64,000 nucleotides of DNA, taken from contig JAECYW010000004.1 in the NCBI GenBank assembly GCA_023014335.1, positions 2,232,001-2,296,000 on the forward strand. The letters are read 5' to 3'. The notes under the pieces are model-generated. The model ran no database searches and was not told the origin of the DNA. It saw nothing but the letters and a program-made list of their open reading frames with translations. Made by a program: the position numbers and the translations under genes. Below are positions 1 through 13,031 of the stretch, one piece after another. The DNA is from Galerina marginata (lineage: Eukaryota; Basidiomycota; Agaricomycetes; Agaricales; Galerinaceae). Every line of letters starts with the position of its first letter. The stretch's first letter is position 1.

Positions 1-1
1 G

Positions 2-82
2 GCTGATCGTGCTGGAGGCTCGTACCGTCAACCCGAATCCAGTCTTGATCCTCTTCTTGACGTGAAGGCGAAGGAAGAGTAA
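2..82 (+). CDS. C-terminal end of an upstream gene (partial)
   Basis: An open frame enters from the left edge and runs 26 codons to a TAA at 80-82. The peptide is hydrophilic and ends in Lys/Glu-rich residues (DVKAKEE). The stop is followed by AT-rich sequence that would suit a 3' UTR. The fragment is too short to assign a family, and it could be a chance open frame. Confidence 0.4.
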   Translation, partial: ADRAGGSYRQPESSLDPLLDVKAKEE

Positions 83-1771
83 AAATGCACTGTTCATCAT
101 TGCTGAATTTGTATAATTATCTATATATCTTTCCATGATAAGCATGGATTTTTGACCTTACTCATTTGATAATCCTAGACGCATCCATGTATGGGTGAAT
201 AATTTTAACCAGCTGCTTCAGTGCATGAGGACATCCCTTGAAATTCGGAGCTCCGAAATCAGGCTGATTCAGATTGGTCCAAGCGATATAGTTCCCAGAG
301 TCGATCTTTCTTACCTGAGTCGACACTGAACCCATTTCGGAAATCGCGTACCATATTTGATCGATTGCCTTGAAATCGGATACAGGTCAGGGTCATCGTC
401 TCCCGTCCTTCTATACCAGCGCTGGTTTCTTGTGCGTTCAGAGGAACCCGCGTTAACTGTCCTATCGCTGACATTCCTCCTCACTGTCCTGCAGCCCTGA
501 CACTCGAGTCTTGCACTGGCACACCATATACTCGTACAATACGGAAAGCGGAATTCGACGTCGATGGTGGTCGTTCGCATGCAACCGCACCATATGAAAA
601 TGCCAGCCTTACTCTGCTCCTGACACTATTCTCCGAGACGTGGTACTGACGTAGGTAGATTCATTGGTCCATATGAACAAGGTGGACCTCCTTGAGATCC
701 AATTCAAGTCCTAGGAGTCAAGATGATTTTCATTTATATTAATAAACACCACCGAGCCCACTACTTGTAGCATTGGCGGCCAAGGACATTGTGTGGCTGG
801 TTGTGGCGGCCACGTTCAACCTTGCGTGGATATCGATCCAAAGTCATCTATATATGGGTAGCTGGATCCTCTTCGGAGGCACTTTGCCAATTCAAAGTGC
901 ATCACAACGTTCTCGGGCTGGCTTTCGGACTAGCATGACGCGCATCTTTTCCTATCTTTTCCAATTCTTTCCACGGCCACAAGATTTGGCGCTATTTCTG
1001 AAGGAGACGGGTACGATTACATCCTGCTAGCAGAGCGCCCTAGAGTGGTGCTTCGCAGATTGGACGTGCGTAAACGAGATAAGCAAAATTCCAACAGTCG
1101 AGGCTTCGGAAAACTCACTGATATGTACTGGATTTGCTGAGCTTTGCTCGAAGTTCCAATTAGGACCTAAATGCTACAGCACAAGTGCTATCTGCGAAGT
1201 AGCCGTGGTATGTGCTAAGCTGGCGTTTTATGTCCCTTATTTGTCGAACTCCTTCGAAATATTTCGCACTTCTGTCGGGACCTATCTGTAACGGGCCATT
1301 GCGGGCATGGGTACGTCCTGTGTCAATCATTTCCACCCGTTCCGCCAGCAGTTGTGTGGGTCGGTGACAGTCTATTTATAGGGCACCTGACCGAGGAGGA
1401 TCCACTGCGGCCCGAAACGCAAGCGCTTCTTCTCTGCAAGGTTATCTGCTACTTGCAAGTAACTTGCAAGGTTTTCGATCTTCATAAGGCCTTACTGAAG
1501 TCCGTTGGTGTCCATTTTCTTCCAAGACTGTGCTATTAACGCAGCCAACCCAGCGTCCAGCCGAAGGCCGGTGTTGCTTGGATGCCTCCGAGGAACCAGG
1601 TATTCACCACCTAAACCGCTCAAAACGTCAGCCGTGGCGAAATCTTACCTTCTGTTGACAATCGGTCATCCAAAGCTGGTCCGAGAGTTAATATTTTCTC
1701 AGCTCCATTCAGACTCTGAGTTAAAGATATAACCGATCGCTCACCAATTCTGAGCCTGTCATTTCTTCGAC
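83..1771. other. Intergenic region, no supported gene
   Basis: No open frame here starts at an ATG and also shows a recognisable domain or plausible splice structure. An 85-codon frame near 773-1030 begins at TTG and resembles nothing I know. A short direct repeat (acttgcaag) occurs around 1453-1471. The right part should hold the P450 promoter. Confidence 0.5.
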
Positions 1772-4021
1772 ATGGACCCAAGCCCCCTCTTGTCGCATAC
1801 CGACTCCCTTTTGACCGTCGTTGGCGCTGGTATTGTGAGTCTGTCGGATTTATTCTTCGTGTTTTCCCCTTACTTAACTGCATGTCGCAGGTCGTCCACC
1901 TCGTCTTCAAGAAGACCGAGACGTACGAGCCAGCAGTGGCCTTGCCATTACTTTTCGGTGTACCACTCATCTTGACGGCTCTCTATGCCCCACACGTCAC
2001 TGCCTTTAAATTTGCTGCTCTTGTTGTATTCCCCCTCTTTTGGACCTCCCTTCTCTCCTCCATTGGCGTCTATAGACTTTCACCATGGCATCCCTTGGCC
2101 AAGTACCCCGGGCCTATAGCATGCAGGTTATCCAAATTCCACCTTGCATTTCTTTCGTCAGAGGGAAAGCAGCATATCTACTACGGCCGCCTACATGAAA
2201 AATACGGGAACGTCGTCAGAGTCGGTCGGTTACGCCTTCCTCAACTCTATTCGGGACGCGTTTCAATTCCTTTATCTTTACCCAGGTCCAAATGAACTTT
2301 CAATTTGCGATGTCAATGTCGTTGGCCCTCTGCTTGGCAATTTAGGATTGCCCAAAGGTCCCTGTAAGTATTCACATTGCCAGCGGACTCGCAAACATTT
2401 TCTCACTGTAGTTGTTTTAGTCTGGGACGGCAGGATTCCAGAAGCTGAGACAGTCAAACCGCTCATTGCCATTCGTGACAAGACAGAGCACACCAGAAGG
2501 AGAAGACCATGGACCAGAGCATTCAGCACCCTGGCCCTCAAAGGCTATGAGGATTTGGTCATCAAAAGAGTTAACCAGCTCGTTGAAACTCTGGCTGCAC
2601 AAAAAGGAGCCGTCGATCTCACGAAATGGATTTCGTTCTTCTCGTAAGCTCGAATTGTTGGTGACTTATTGGTTGTTGGATCTCATTTACATTCGGTAGT
2701 TACGATATTATGAGTGACTTGGCGTAAGTGAGCGCTCTTTTTAAGGGCAAAAAAACCTGATTTTTGTTGGAAAAAAATGCAGATTTGGTGGAGGTTCCGA
2801 GATGATGGCACAGGGAGACGTCAGCGGCCTTTGGCATTTGTTGGAAGCTGGACAAAAGTGAGCCAAGGTATTCAAATATACCTCCCAGATGACTGACCAC
2901 GCAACTAGAAATGCTATTTTTATGGCTCAGGTCCCATGGCTAGGCAGGCTCTTCCTGCGCTATCCTAAGTTTGCGGCAGATCTCAAAGCCTTCCGCGCGC
3001 ACGCCAAAACTCGCGCGATTTCGCGAAAGAAGACAGGTTCGCCGCATAAAGATATATTCCATCATTTAGTCAGCCGCGTTTTGAATCCTTCACACTGTAT
3101 GACCTCTAACATTATTTATTGTCTAAATAGATGGATGAAGATGGTGTGGCGGCGCAACCTCCGTCTCCTGTCGAGGTCACAAGCGATGGTATGCATGGCG
3201 AAAGCTAATCCTCGATGATGGATAAACTGAGCTTCGAACTATCAGGTGGACTGGCCATCATCGCGGGGTCTGACACGACGTCAAGCGCTATCACCCATCT
3301 TTTCTATTCTCTCATGTCTAGCCCTACTGCTTACGGACGCCTTCGACAAGAAATAGATGAACTGGGCGATAATCTGTTCGATTGCACGAAACAAGCCCAT
3401 ATGCCATACCTCAATGCAGCGATGTATGTCCAATCACCGAGGTCGTCCGAGTTCAGCTCAAATATTTTAAAATTAGAAACGAGGCTCTCCGCTTGTTCCC
3501 ACCCGTACTATCTGGCTCACAACGGACTCCAGACAAGGGAAGCGGCGGAAAGATGATTGGATCTTAGTCAGTGTTTCCGTTGTTGGTGACTATTCGTGTC
3601 TGATCGCTTTTGGGAATTCAGCTTCCTGCCTGAAGGTAACAGCGCTTTCATTCCGACTTACAGTCTGCAGAGAGATCCTCGGTGTTTCTTTCCTCTTCCC
3701 GACGCCTTCCTGCCCGAGCGTTGGCTCTCAGAGGAAAAGAGGATCGAGCTCGAGCCTAAGATTTTCAGCAACCCCAGCGAATACATCCACAATACGACTG
3801 CTTTCATTCCCTTCTCGGCCGGGCCAACGAACTGCGCCGGCAAAAATCTTGCGTACATGGAGATGCGCATGACGATTTGTGTGATGGTACAACGGTTGGA
3901 CATGAAGTTCGAAGCAGGATATGACCCTCAGCGGTGGTACAGCGACATGTTGGACTACTTTGTCACCATGAAAGGCGTGCTGCCCACGACTATCACACCT
4001 CGCAAATTTGCGAAGTTTTAG
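1772..4021 (+). CDS. Cytochrome P450 monooxygenase
   Basis: Heme-thiolate monooxygenase, presumably ER-anchored and fed by NADPH-P450 reductase. Substrate unknown. Model: exons 1772-1834, 1891-2224, 2286-2363, 2421-2643, 2700-2723, 2783-2857, 2909-3068, 3131-3188, 3246-3423, 3477-3566, 3622-4021, giving 560 aa, a normal size for fungal P450s. The N-terminus has several hydrophobic stretches (about residues 12-90), then a proline-rich hinge (KYPGP). The I-helix oxygen-binding motif AGSDTT lies at 345-350, the K-helix ExxR at E400/R403, a PERW motif follows, and the heme loop is FSAGPTNCAG with ligand Cys499. The usual Arg of FxxGxRxCxG is Thr here, a variation seen in some basidiomycete families. 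Exon 5 is only 24 nt. The family number cannot be assigned by eye. No neighbour suggests a biosynthetic cluster. Confidence 0.9.
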
Positions 4022-4227
4022 GGTACCGGGAACACGAAGTCGCCTTGTATTTGTATTTGTACTAATATGTCAGTAAACGCGAATCCTTGTGATAAACAAA
4101 AGAGATTGGACATTGTTATGGTGTCAATATTTTATACAAGGATATGTACGTGGTAGTAGAAATTAGAGCAAAAATGACGACAATAGAAAAGCCGTGACAA
4201 AAGGGCTTGAGAAGTGACCACAAAATT

Positions 4228-5705
4228 CTACTTCCGTGCAGCCCTCTTCCTAACTTCTTCATCCTTGCAGGAATGCAGCATGATTTTATTTGGCATTCCG
4301 GGTGTCATGCCCGAATGGCCTTTAGACCAGTCATAAGAGACCGCATAGGCGAAGATGCTGCCATTACGGTTGAAGGCAGTGGCGGAAATCGGGCCCGGAG
4401 CAGCGTCGAAAGCTAATTGTGAAGTGTTAAGAACTTCGCAGATGGATTGATATGGAATACACACTCTTTAGGCGCGTACGGGCATCCTTGTCCCAGAAGT
4501 GGATGGTGCCATCAGATCCTGTGGCATATCTCAATGAGATGGAAAGGCAAAGAGGTAACAGGACGAACCGCAAGTCGAAAACGTGCCGTGAACTGGGTGG
4601 AAAGATATATCATTTACTGCGTATACCAGTGCTTGGTCCTTGGGAGCAGAATCACGACGATGGCATTTGAACGAGAAATTACTCCTATTTATAACCAATA
4701 AGTTCTGGTCCTTGTTCCAGGTGCCTGTACTCACTGTACATCCTTTTCTTCGACGTATCTATGTCACATTTCAGCATGGAGTTATGCTTATTCTTTTGCC
4801 ACTCACTGGATAGCCACTCTGCCTTCTATGCTTCCAACTGCAAAGCCGCTGTTAACCGGAGAAGTTGTGAAACACGAGACAACGCGCGTCTGCCATTTCA
4901 GTGGAGACTGGATAGTCTGGAAACTGTTCTTAGTAAGACAGTCCAACATGGACAGGTTCAATAGTACCTTGTACGCTGTGTTGGGGTTGGTAAGATTGAA
5001 AATCTGAATATGTCGTTCTGCAGTGCCAACGACCATTAAAGGATATTGTATATCAAAGGTATAGCACCTCTCGGGCAGTTGGACAGTGGCAACGGGGTTA
5101 GAAGTACGCAAGTCCCAGTACTAGGATGGGTTATTTAAACGAAGCTCGAAAAGGGAGGGAAAATGTACCTTGACAGTCTTGTCCCAACTTCCCGTCGCAA
5201 GGATTCCTGCTCCAGGGGCGTCTACCCAGCCAACAACTTTGATCGGTGCATCATGCTGAGCAACCTGCGTCGCCTGGCCAGTAGTCACGTCGAACATGCG
5301 TCCTGCATTATCTGCACCTCCAGAGAATATCTTGGTGCCATCCTACGCCAACCAGTTATGGCGAATATGGGGAACATGAATAACATTTACATACCTTATT
5401 CCAGCACACGTCCAAAACAGGGCCCTGATGTTGATAGAAGGCTTTTCCTTGCGTCTGACCCCCCGCGCCGACTTCGTAGATGCGCACCTGTACGGCCGAA
5501 TTAATATAATCAATCGAATATACTGGATAATACGTACGCTATTATCCCAGCTTCCTACAGCCATGTAGTCGGCTTGGCTTGAGAAGGACAAGGAGGATAT
5601 GGAGTCTGAGGGTGGCTCAACTACTTCAATATCCTTTTCTGCTGTTGCAGATGTGTTTCCCGTGCCACCCACGGTCGTGGAGGCGGGGTTTGAGAAAAAC
5701 GACAT
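4228..5705 (-). CDS. rae1: mRNA export factor Rae1/Gle2 (WD40 protein)
   Basis: Nuclear-pore-associated beta-propeller that binds the GLEBS motif of Nup98-type nucleoporins and helps export mRNA. Model (minus strand): 5538-5705, 5395-5487, 5169-5342, 4968-5120, 4807-4916, 4735-4758, 4569-4684, 4465-4518, 4228-4412, giving 358 aa, the usual Rae1 length. Recognisable blocks are [35 protein letters not shown] in the middle, and the highly conserved [17 protein letters not shown] followed by a C-terminal YDWSKGH. Exon 6 is 24 nt. Intron 4 is placed at 4917-4967; a shorter in-frame acceptor at 4929 would add four residues. Its 3' end faces the P450 3' end about 200 bp away. Confidence 0.93.
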
Positions 5706-6388
5706 TCTAATACAGGATTTTCCTTAGTAGATGTGTGCTCTGGGTGTTTTTGGCTTATCAGAGGTGAGAGTACGAAGGTTGAAGGCAAGATTCAAAGCAG
5801 AAGCGCTTGGAATTGTTGATGCCGCATTAGGCAGGTCTTAAACTAATGCGACACCACATGACTCCTCTTGAACCGAGTCCCGCGACCACAAACCACAAAC
5901 CGAAAGATGAAAGAATATATTGCAAGAAAAGCCGGTTGTATGATACATGTGAATGGTCGTGCTATTTAAGGCTACATCTCTAAGAGTTGCGGTAGGTCCC
6001 AAGTATACTGTGACTGCGAGAGTTTCAACGACTCGAGAGATTCGAAAAGTACTTTAGAATTCCTGGCATAACATTGTATGTGGAAAGACGGATGCTAACG
6101 TTATTGCGATCATGAAAAGAATCTAGGACATGAATAAAAAAAAGTCTAGAGATGCTATTATGTAAATGATATGTGGTGGGTGTTGTCTTGAAAGGGAAGC
6201 TTCGGGGTCAGGAAGTGATGATTGGTGGGGTATTGAAGTCGACCAGCGGTATGATATACGTCCGCAGAGCACATTGGACAACTGGAACCCCGGTGGCTCT
6301 GACCGTTATCAGTGAATGATGATTGCTTTCGAATATATGAAGGGCTTCAACGTTTGAATATATGGAGAAGCTCGCCAGTGTAGATAAG
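5706..6388. other. Intergenic: rae1 promoter and pmc1 3' flank
   Basis: Both flanking gen­es lie on the minus strand, so this interval holds the rae1 upstream region and the Ca2+-ATPase 3' UTR. I see no further gene. Confidence 0.5.
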
Positions 6389-9300
6389 TTACGCTATGTT
6401 TTCTTTGCCTGCGAATTGGCGATATACTGGATCGTCTGGCGATGTATCAGGATGTATTTGAAGTTTTCCTTCCCAGAGGGCAGCAGATGATCTTGATGGG
6501 TCGGCGTGGGCAGGATCTGAAAGCGATCCCGGCTGTAAATAGGCTTGGCCAGCAGCCACGGCCCCCATAATAAGTGTAGGAGCCATTGTCAGAACAGAGG
6601 ATCTAAGAGGCAATAGTGAGCGAGATGCCTCAAATACACAGAACATCAGGACTTACATCCTCATTTGGTCGTCTTGGCTTATACGGGCATTTCGACTTTT
6701 GACGACGAAAGATGATGACCTCAATCGTCCACCACGGATGTTTGCGAACGTGCTAAGGTTGTCACGAACCAAGCTAATCGCACCGCCCCACCCGTCGGGT
6801 TTGACGGTTGGAAGAACTTCTGGTTCACTCATCAACCTGGTGAACTTGAACAGGCGCTCGAATGGCTTGTTGGGCATGCAGCGGATGACAGCACCCCAAG
6901 GGATGGAGACCACACCCAAGGCTAGCGAAATTCCCCATTCACGTCCTCCGATACGAGTCACTTGGAAGGCAGCCCCACCTACAAAGACAATCAGGACCTG
7001 TACCACGATTTCTGTAAAATATGGACTGAGCTATGCGAGGCCGACAAGACTGATAATGACATACCGATTAACGTGATGACCATGAAGAAGCGATTCTTAA
7101 GGATACCCTCGAAGACATTGAGTTTGTTGTCCAAGCGTCTACAATTGATTGAGTTGAAGATTTGCGCAAAGACGAAGGCATTGAAAACAAGCGTTTTGAT
7201 AACCAGCTCATTATGCGTGGTATGCTCCATACCGAGAATATCAATGCCGCGGAAGTGGAAGACAAGGATGACAATAATCTGGTAAATGGATTGCATCAAA
7301 ATCATCTTGTACATGTCGACGCTGAAAAGAGGAGCAGTCTTCTTGTCGGGTTTGCGTTCGAGAAGCTTCTCGGTCGCTGGGTCAGTAGCAAGGGCCAACG
7401 CAGCGAATGTGTCCATGATGATGTTAATCCAAAGTAGCTGAACAGCTGACAGAACGGACGTCTCCTCGATAGAAGCGACGGCGGTGACAAAGGTAATAAC
7501 AACGGCGGTTACATTGGTCGAAATTTGGAACTGCAGGAACTTGCGCACTGCATCATTGACACAGCGACCCCACATGATAGCCTTGACGATCGAAGAAAAG
7601 TTGTCGTCCATGAGGATGATATCCGAGGCTTCTTTGGCAACCTCAGTTCCAGCAATGCCCATGGAGAAGCCGACATTGGCCGTTTTGAGGGCAGGGCCGT
7701 CGTTTGTCCCGTCGCCGGTCACACCTACGACCTCGCCGATCATCTTGAGAGTTTCAACAAGGACCTTCTTGTCTTCCGGTGACGAACGGGCGAGTACTTG
7801 TAGACGAGGTACAATTTCAATCATCTCGGTCTGACTCAGTTTCCGGAAGACGGGACCCTCCATGATGATACCGCCCTTGGTGAAAATTCCGCACTGCGTT
7901 GCAATAGAACGAGCAGTAAGAACGTTATCGCCTGTACACATCTTGACAGTCACTCCAGCACGATGACACTTCAGGACAGCATCTCTCACACCGTCGCGAA
8001 GAGGATCTTCAATGCCAGTGATTCCAATAAGGGTTAGGTCCTTCGCCAAATCATCGAAGGGAACCTAGAGAGAAAAAAAAGTAAGCTACAACCATCCAGA
8101 AATAAATAACAACGCACATCGCCATTCTCATCGAAATGCATTCGAGCTGGAGGCCACGAGTCCAAGTCGCGGTAACAAAGTGCGATTGTTCGAAGAGTCT
8201 GGTTAGCGTAGAAGATAATTGTGCGGCTGATATTCTCCCGGGCCAATTCGTCAATAAGCTCGGTCTCGATATCGTCGGACTCGTGATACTGTCCATCCTT
8301 CCTGATAACAATATGACTCTTCGACTTCTTCGCGAGGATTTCACTAGCGCCTTTGAAGAATGCCCTATATTTTCCATAAGGAAGTCGGACAACGACACCC
8401 ATAGCTTTGCGCTCGCTTGAGAATGGGATCATTTGAACGATGTCGGCAGCATCCCGTGTCTCTTTGAAATCACCCCAACCAAGTTCTTGAGCAAACTGAA
8501 GAAGAGCGGTTTCCGTCTTGCTTCCGACAAGGATAGTCTTGGAGGGATCCTCTGGGTCGACATCCGCAAAAGCAGTTGAGTTGACGGCAATGGCTTGGTT
8601 GAAAAGCTGTTGATGAGTGGTTGACAAGACGGAATTGAGATTCGACTGGTCGATGGAAAAGTCTTGGTAGTGCTTCCGTACGAGCTCAGTACCAGACTCC
8701 GATTTCTCAGTCTCGTGGGCGTTGGATCGCGCACCATTTTCGTCAAGAAGTCGGACAAATTTGGCATGGATACCGACAGAGCCAGCGACGACAGTCATGG
8801 AGTTCTGCGTCAAAGTGCCTGTTTTATCCGTGCAAATAACCGACGCATTAGCCATAGTTTCGCAAGACCCAAGAACGCGAACAAGAAGCTTCTCATAGGT
8901 CATTCGCTTCGTCGCAAAAGCCAAGGCAAGGGTGACCGCCAGAGGCAAGCCTAATTAATAATACTTGATCAAGAAAGCCCGACAAAGCCGTTAGATATAC
9001 CACATACCTTCAGGTACAGCAACAACAATCAAGGTAACAGCAATAATCAGAATATTGACGAAGGCAATACCATTTTGATTTGCGTTACTATACTCGTCAT
9101 CAGCGCGAAGTCGACAAATGTAGCTTGGGTTACATACCGTGGTGGCTCTCCTTTGCCAAGTTGGACAAAGAATCTGATCATCAAGGCAGTAAAAAGAGCG
9201 AGACCAGCAACTGATCCGATTTTAGCAATCAGCTCAGCAAGATCGTTGAGCTTTAACTGTAATGGTGTGTTTTCCGTGTCGCCGCGTAAAGCTGTAAGCG

Positions 9301-11078
9301 TAAAAGGAATCAGCTCTATCAATAGCGGCATACAAAACTCAACAAACCCATCATGATACGACCGTTAAAACTCTTTGTTCCCACAGCTACAACGACATAT
9401 TTTCCAACGCCCTCTAGAACTTTGCTACCAGAGATGATGAAGCAGTCTGTGTGTCCGGCGTTGGGGTCTTGTTTGGCTAGATTGGCCTTGCGGTGAATGT
9501 CGACGACTTCGTTGTACGATACTTTCTTGATGGCATCGGATTCACCAGTAGCACCGGATTCATCGCACTTAATATTGTGCCCAGAGATGAAGATACCATC
9601 GCAAGGAACAATTTCACCAGGTTCAAGCAGGGCAATGTCGCCGACGACGACTTCCTATTTTGAACGAAATCTGTCAATCGTGCCACCAAAAGGAATCGGG
9701 CAAGACCGGACCTTGATATCAATAACCCGTTCGACGCCATCCCGAATGACTTTGACACCACGTTCTTCCTTGCGCTCATTCAAAGCCTTAAACTGTCGTT
9801 CCTTCTGCCAGTCGTTTATCGAACCAACAATAACCTAATCAGGAGACTATTAGGGCAAGCCATACTAGAAAAGGTAAGCCGAATCTTACAACAATGCCGA
9901 TTGCGATCATAATTGCAACTCCCTCTACCCAATCTACCGGCGGTTCATCACTTTTTCTTGGCGTCCCGAAATCTTGGAAAAAACCCAAAGCCAAAGAAAT
10001 GACGGCCGCTATCGAAAGTAAGATCTAGAACATCGAAAGTGAGATGAAGGTAGAAGGATCGAACAATTAATAGCCGAACCAAAACTTTGTCTTTCATAGC
10101 TAGCCACATAAGTTGCAGCAAAGTCTTGCTGACACGCGTCGGTAGAAGATTCTCGCCAAAAACCCGCCTTCTATCCTCCAGAGTCGCGCCGTAAGCGGCA
10201 CCATGTTCGCTGTCTGTCGGGGACGCAAGTTTCCCGCTAGGTTCCGTCAACACGATCTCGGGCAACTTCTCGTTCATCGTCATACTCTGCCCTTGTTTCA
10301 CTTCTGACTCGTGCCTGTGAGATGCACCAATCCCTGCTCCCTGCTTCCCCTTCCCATTCGACGCGTCTTTACTCGAGAGACCATGTTCTGCATTAGTCCC
10401 GAGACCGCGCAACAACCCGTTGATACCTTCAATGGCAATAAGGGCATCAAGATTCTTAGGGTCAAGCATATGCGCGAGTTGATACGGCTTCCACAAGAAA
10501 GGGGCTGGATTAATAGCTTCGTCCTGTGACAGTTCGAGCTGGTGAGTTGTCATGGTGGGCTCCTCCTTCTCGCCTTTCTTCCCGCTTTTTTTGGGCTCAT
10601 CGCGTTCCTCCGGATCTGTCTCACCAGACCGTTTTTCGCTAAGGGAAGGCGAATGAGGATAACAGTCAACATTGGTAACGGAAGTTGTTGTTGATGGAAC
10701 ATGCCGGTGAACAGAGTCGACGTCCGTCATGGAGGTCGCATTGCTGCCCTTCCGATGGTGAGTGAACCCTCCTGGTCCGAGAAGACCCAAAGACGAAAGA
10801 CCCGATTTCTCTTCGGGTCTATTGTCGCGTAGTTGGAGAGACGATGGAAATGGACCAGAATGGTTCGAAAGGGTGGGTGACGGGGGAATCGAACCCGTGT
10901 CAGATATGTCGGAAGGAGTTGGGGATTGAGGGCCATAGACATGGGATGAAGGACTATGGGGCGACAGCAAGCCAGACGCGGGTTGCTGTGAGGACGGCAC
11001 GTGCGGGTCGCTCTCGACAGGAATTTCGATAGTAATGTTTATGGACGGTATAGAAGTGCCCTCGTCACCGCCAGGCAT
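6389..11078 (-). CDS. pmc1: P-type Ca2+-ATPase, PMC1/PMCA type
   Basis: P2B-type pump moving Ca2+ out of the cytosol, in fungi usually into the vacuole. Model: 10080-11078, 9890-10024, 9712-9834, 9348-9654, 9138-9291, 9008-9087, 8118-8950, 7065-8064, 6657-7011, 6389-6602, giving 1,399 aa. The PEGLPL helix is at about 598-603, the phosphorylated Asp641 lies in ICTDKTGTLT, and the hinge TGDGTND is at 993-999. GFFQDFG and the paired C-terminal membrane helices fit PMC1. The first ~330 residues are an unusually long, Ser/Pro-rich, apparently disordered cytosolic extension before the first membrane helix. I chose the ATG at 11078 (ACC ATG context); an in-frame ATG at 11141 is possible. The C-terminal tail is short, without an obvious calmodulin-binding helix. 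Confidence 0.93.
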
Positions 11079-13031
11079 GGTAAGCGAAGAAAGGTAAGGT
11101 GGGGTGGCGAAAGGAACCGGAATTGAACCTGCTGAGAACATATACTGGAAAAGCTGTCCTTGGCGCACAGCCTTCGCGATCTCGATCCGACGTCGCTAAT
11201 ATCCACGTCTACTTACAGTGGTCGGGACTAAGAGGCCAACCGGGCGGCTATGTTAGCTAGGAACACAGCGGCTACGGGTGAGAACTGACTGCTGGCGGGG
11301 AAGAGAGGTGCAGAGGCGCGACTATGTTGAAAGGCCCTTTTCAGCAATATAGAAACCCAAACAAACAACGTGACTGTACTCTTACGTCAAATGTCACGCC
11401 CTCTTGAATCTTGCTGCCAAGTTCCAACCATCTGGGCGGACGGACCAAGCACCTTAGCCCTATGCGCTAAGCCGTCATCGATTTCACTTTGCCCCCAAGC
11501 CCTTTTCTTTCTCTGGGGTCCATATCTCAATGGGTGCTCCATGCCACAACACAGCTTCCCGTACTCCAGAATGACGAATGTCAGGACTGCGGGCTTCATA
11601 CCAGCAAATTGTCGCACTCCAGCAGGCCGGTTAAGACTCACCCATCCATCGTGTGATTACATCATCTCTTGTGGAGGCTACATGGTGGATCTAATTTATT
11701 TGACAACACGTTGCCGGTAGCCCTGCAGAATCCATGCATTTAAAGGCCAGCTTTCATACCAGCCAGTTTTGTGCATTCCTCCTCTTCGACCAAGAAAACT
11801 AGTGTCTTTTTCTGTCTGGATTTTGATTTCAAAATGCCGGACCGCAATCGATAGAACATGGGACCCAAGTCGACCTTTCTCAGCCAAGTTCTCTCGTCTT
11901 CATCCCTCACGCCGTTTTAGTAATGAGGGCTGTGTGTCTCAAAATTATGCACCAAAAGCATACTATCCCATTTCAGGAGTTTGACCAATTTTTCACTATT
12001 CGTCAAATTACTATGCAACTACTTATCCTCCTGTCCTTAAACTTTGCCAGAATATGCGGCATTTTGTCTTATATCTGAATATCAAATTTTTTCCTTAGAA
12101 AGTTGAGGAGAGGCGATAACGGAGCCCTTCCGGTGCTCAAAAGTCGAAGGTTCCAGGAGATTGACCATCCTGTAACGGTGCTGTCACAACAAATCACCGC
12201 TACTTTTTCGTCGGGTTTGCCCTGGTTCCCAGGAAACCTGTCACGATGTGTCACTTTTCAAAATCGCAAAACGACCTTTCCTCGACTTCTAAAAGATACA
12301 ATCCACTTTCAAATATAAAATTTGGTATTTGGGATCGCACCGATACCCTAAATAACTTGTCCAAATTTCATGGGACGCGGACTTCGCGATCGGGCTGGAT
12401 CTGAGTCTACATTGCTATACCTTGGCCCTTTGAAGGTAATCAAAATCACCCTCTCTCAGTTTTGCAGGATGCAGTCGTAAAACTCTCAATTTTTTTGGAT
12501 ATATTTATTGGGATAGACTACTAGAGTACATATGCAAAGTTTTGTGGCGGTCGGATAAGAATTGCCTGAGGAAATCGAAGTGGTCAAACTCCTGGAATGG
12601 TCAAACTCCTGGAATGGGATAGTATGTAGCTCAAGACTTCTGATTCCAATTACTTGGCGGAAGAACTTCCCCTCCAAGCCCATTATTTGACTATACATCT
12701 CTGAAATGCTTATGCTGTTGTCACTCGGAGTATCTTGAAATGCCACCCTGTTTCGTATCAAGGCCTTTTTCTAGATCTCACATTTGAAAATCTGATTCAA
12801 CGGTGCCTGTCGTTATCACTCGTGCAAGTATTACACATTCCAATATACAACTCTTGCCTTGAATATTGCATTCTGGCTCAACCCGAAACGAACGGGCAAC
12901 TGAAATGGGTTTAGGCACTGAATAGATATGTACAACTTGGTGACCTTGATTCCTTGAAACTTGCGTAGTTGGCTGAAAAGGGAAAATACTCTGCATGACC
13001 GTTATTATTGTACGTTCTGCAAGTTCCTTTC
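11079..13031. other. Gene-poor region upstream of pmc1
   Basis: The first few hundred bases should hold the pmc1 promoter. Beyond that only short frames without recognisable domains or splice structure occur. A 17-bp tandem duplication lies at 12581-12614. No transposon termini or long terminal repeats were found by eye. Confidence 0.5.
12581..12617. repeat. Tandem duplication of a 17-bp unit
   Basis: The unit tggtcaaactcctggaa occurs twice without mismatch (12581-12597 and 12598-12614), and the first three bases of a third copy follow. It lies in non-coding sequence and looks like a recent slippage or duplication event. Confidence 0.85.

Noticed and set aside
773..1030. 85-codon frame with a hydrophobic N-terminus
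   Set aside because: It starts at TTG rather than ATG, has no recognisable domain and no exon neighbours.
10877..10902. tRNA T-arm-like sequence (gggggaatcgaacccg) on the complementary strand
   Set aside because: It lies inside the N-terminal coding exon of the Ca2+-ATPase and no acceptor, D or anticodon arms can be drawn around it.
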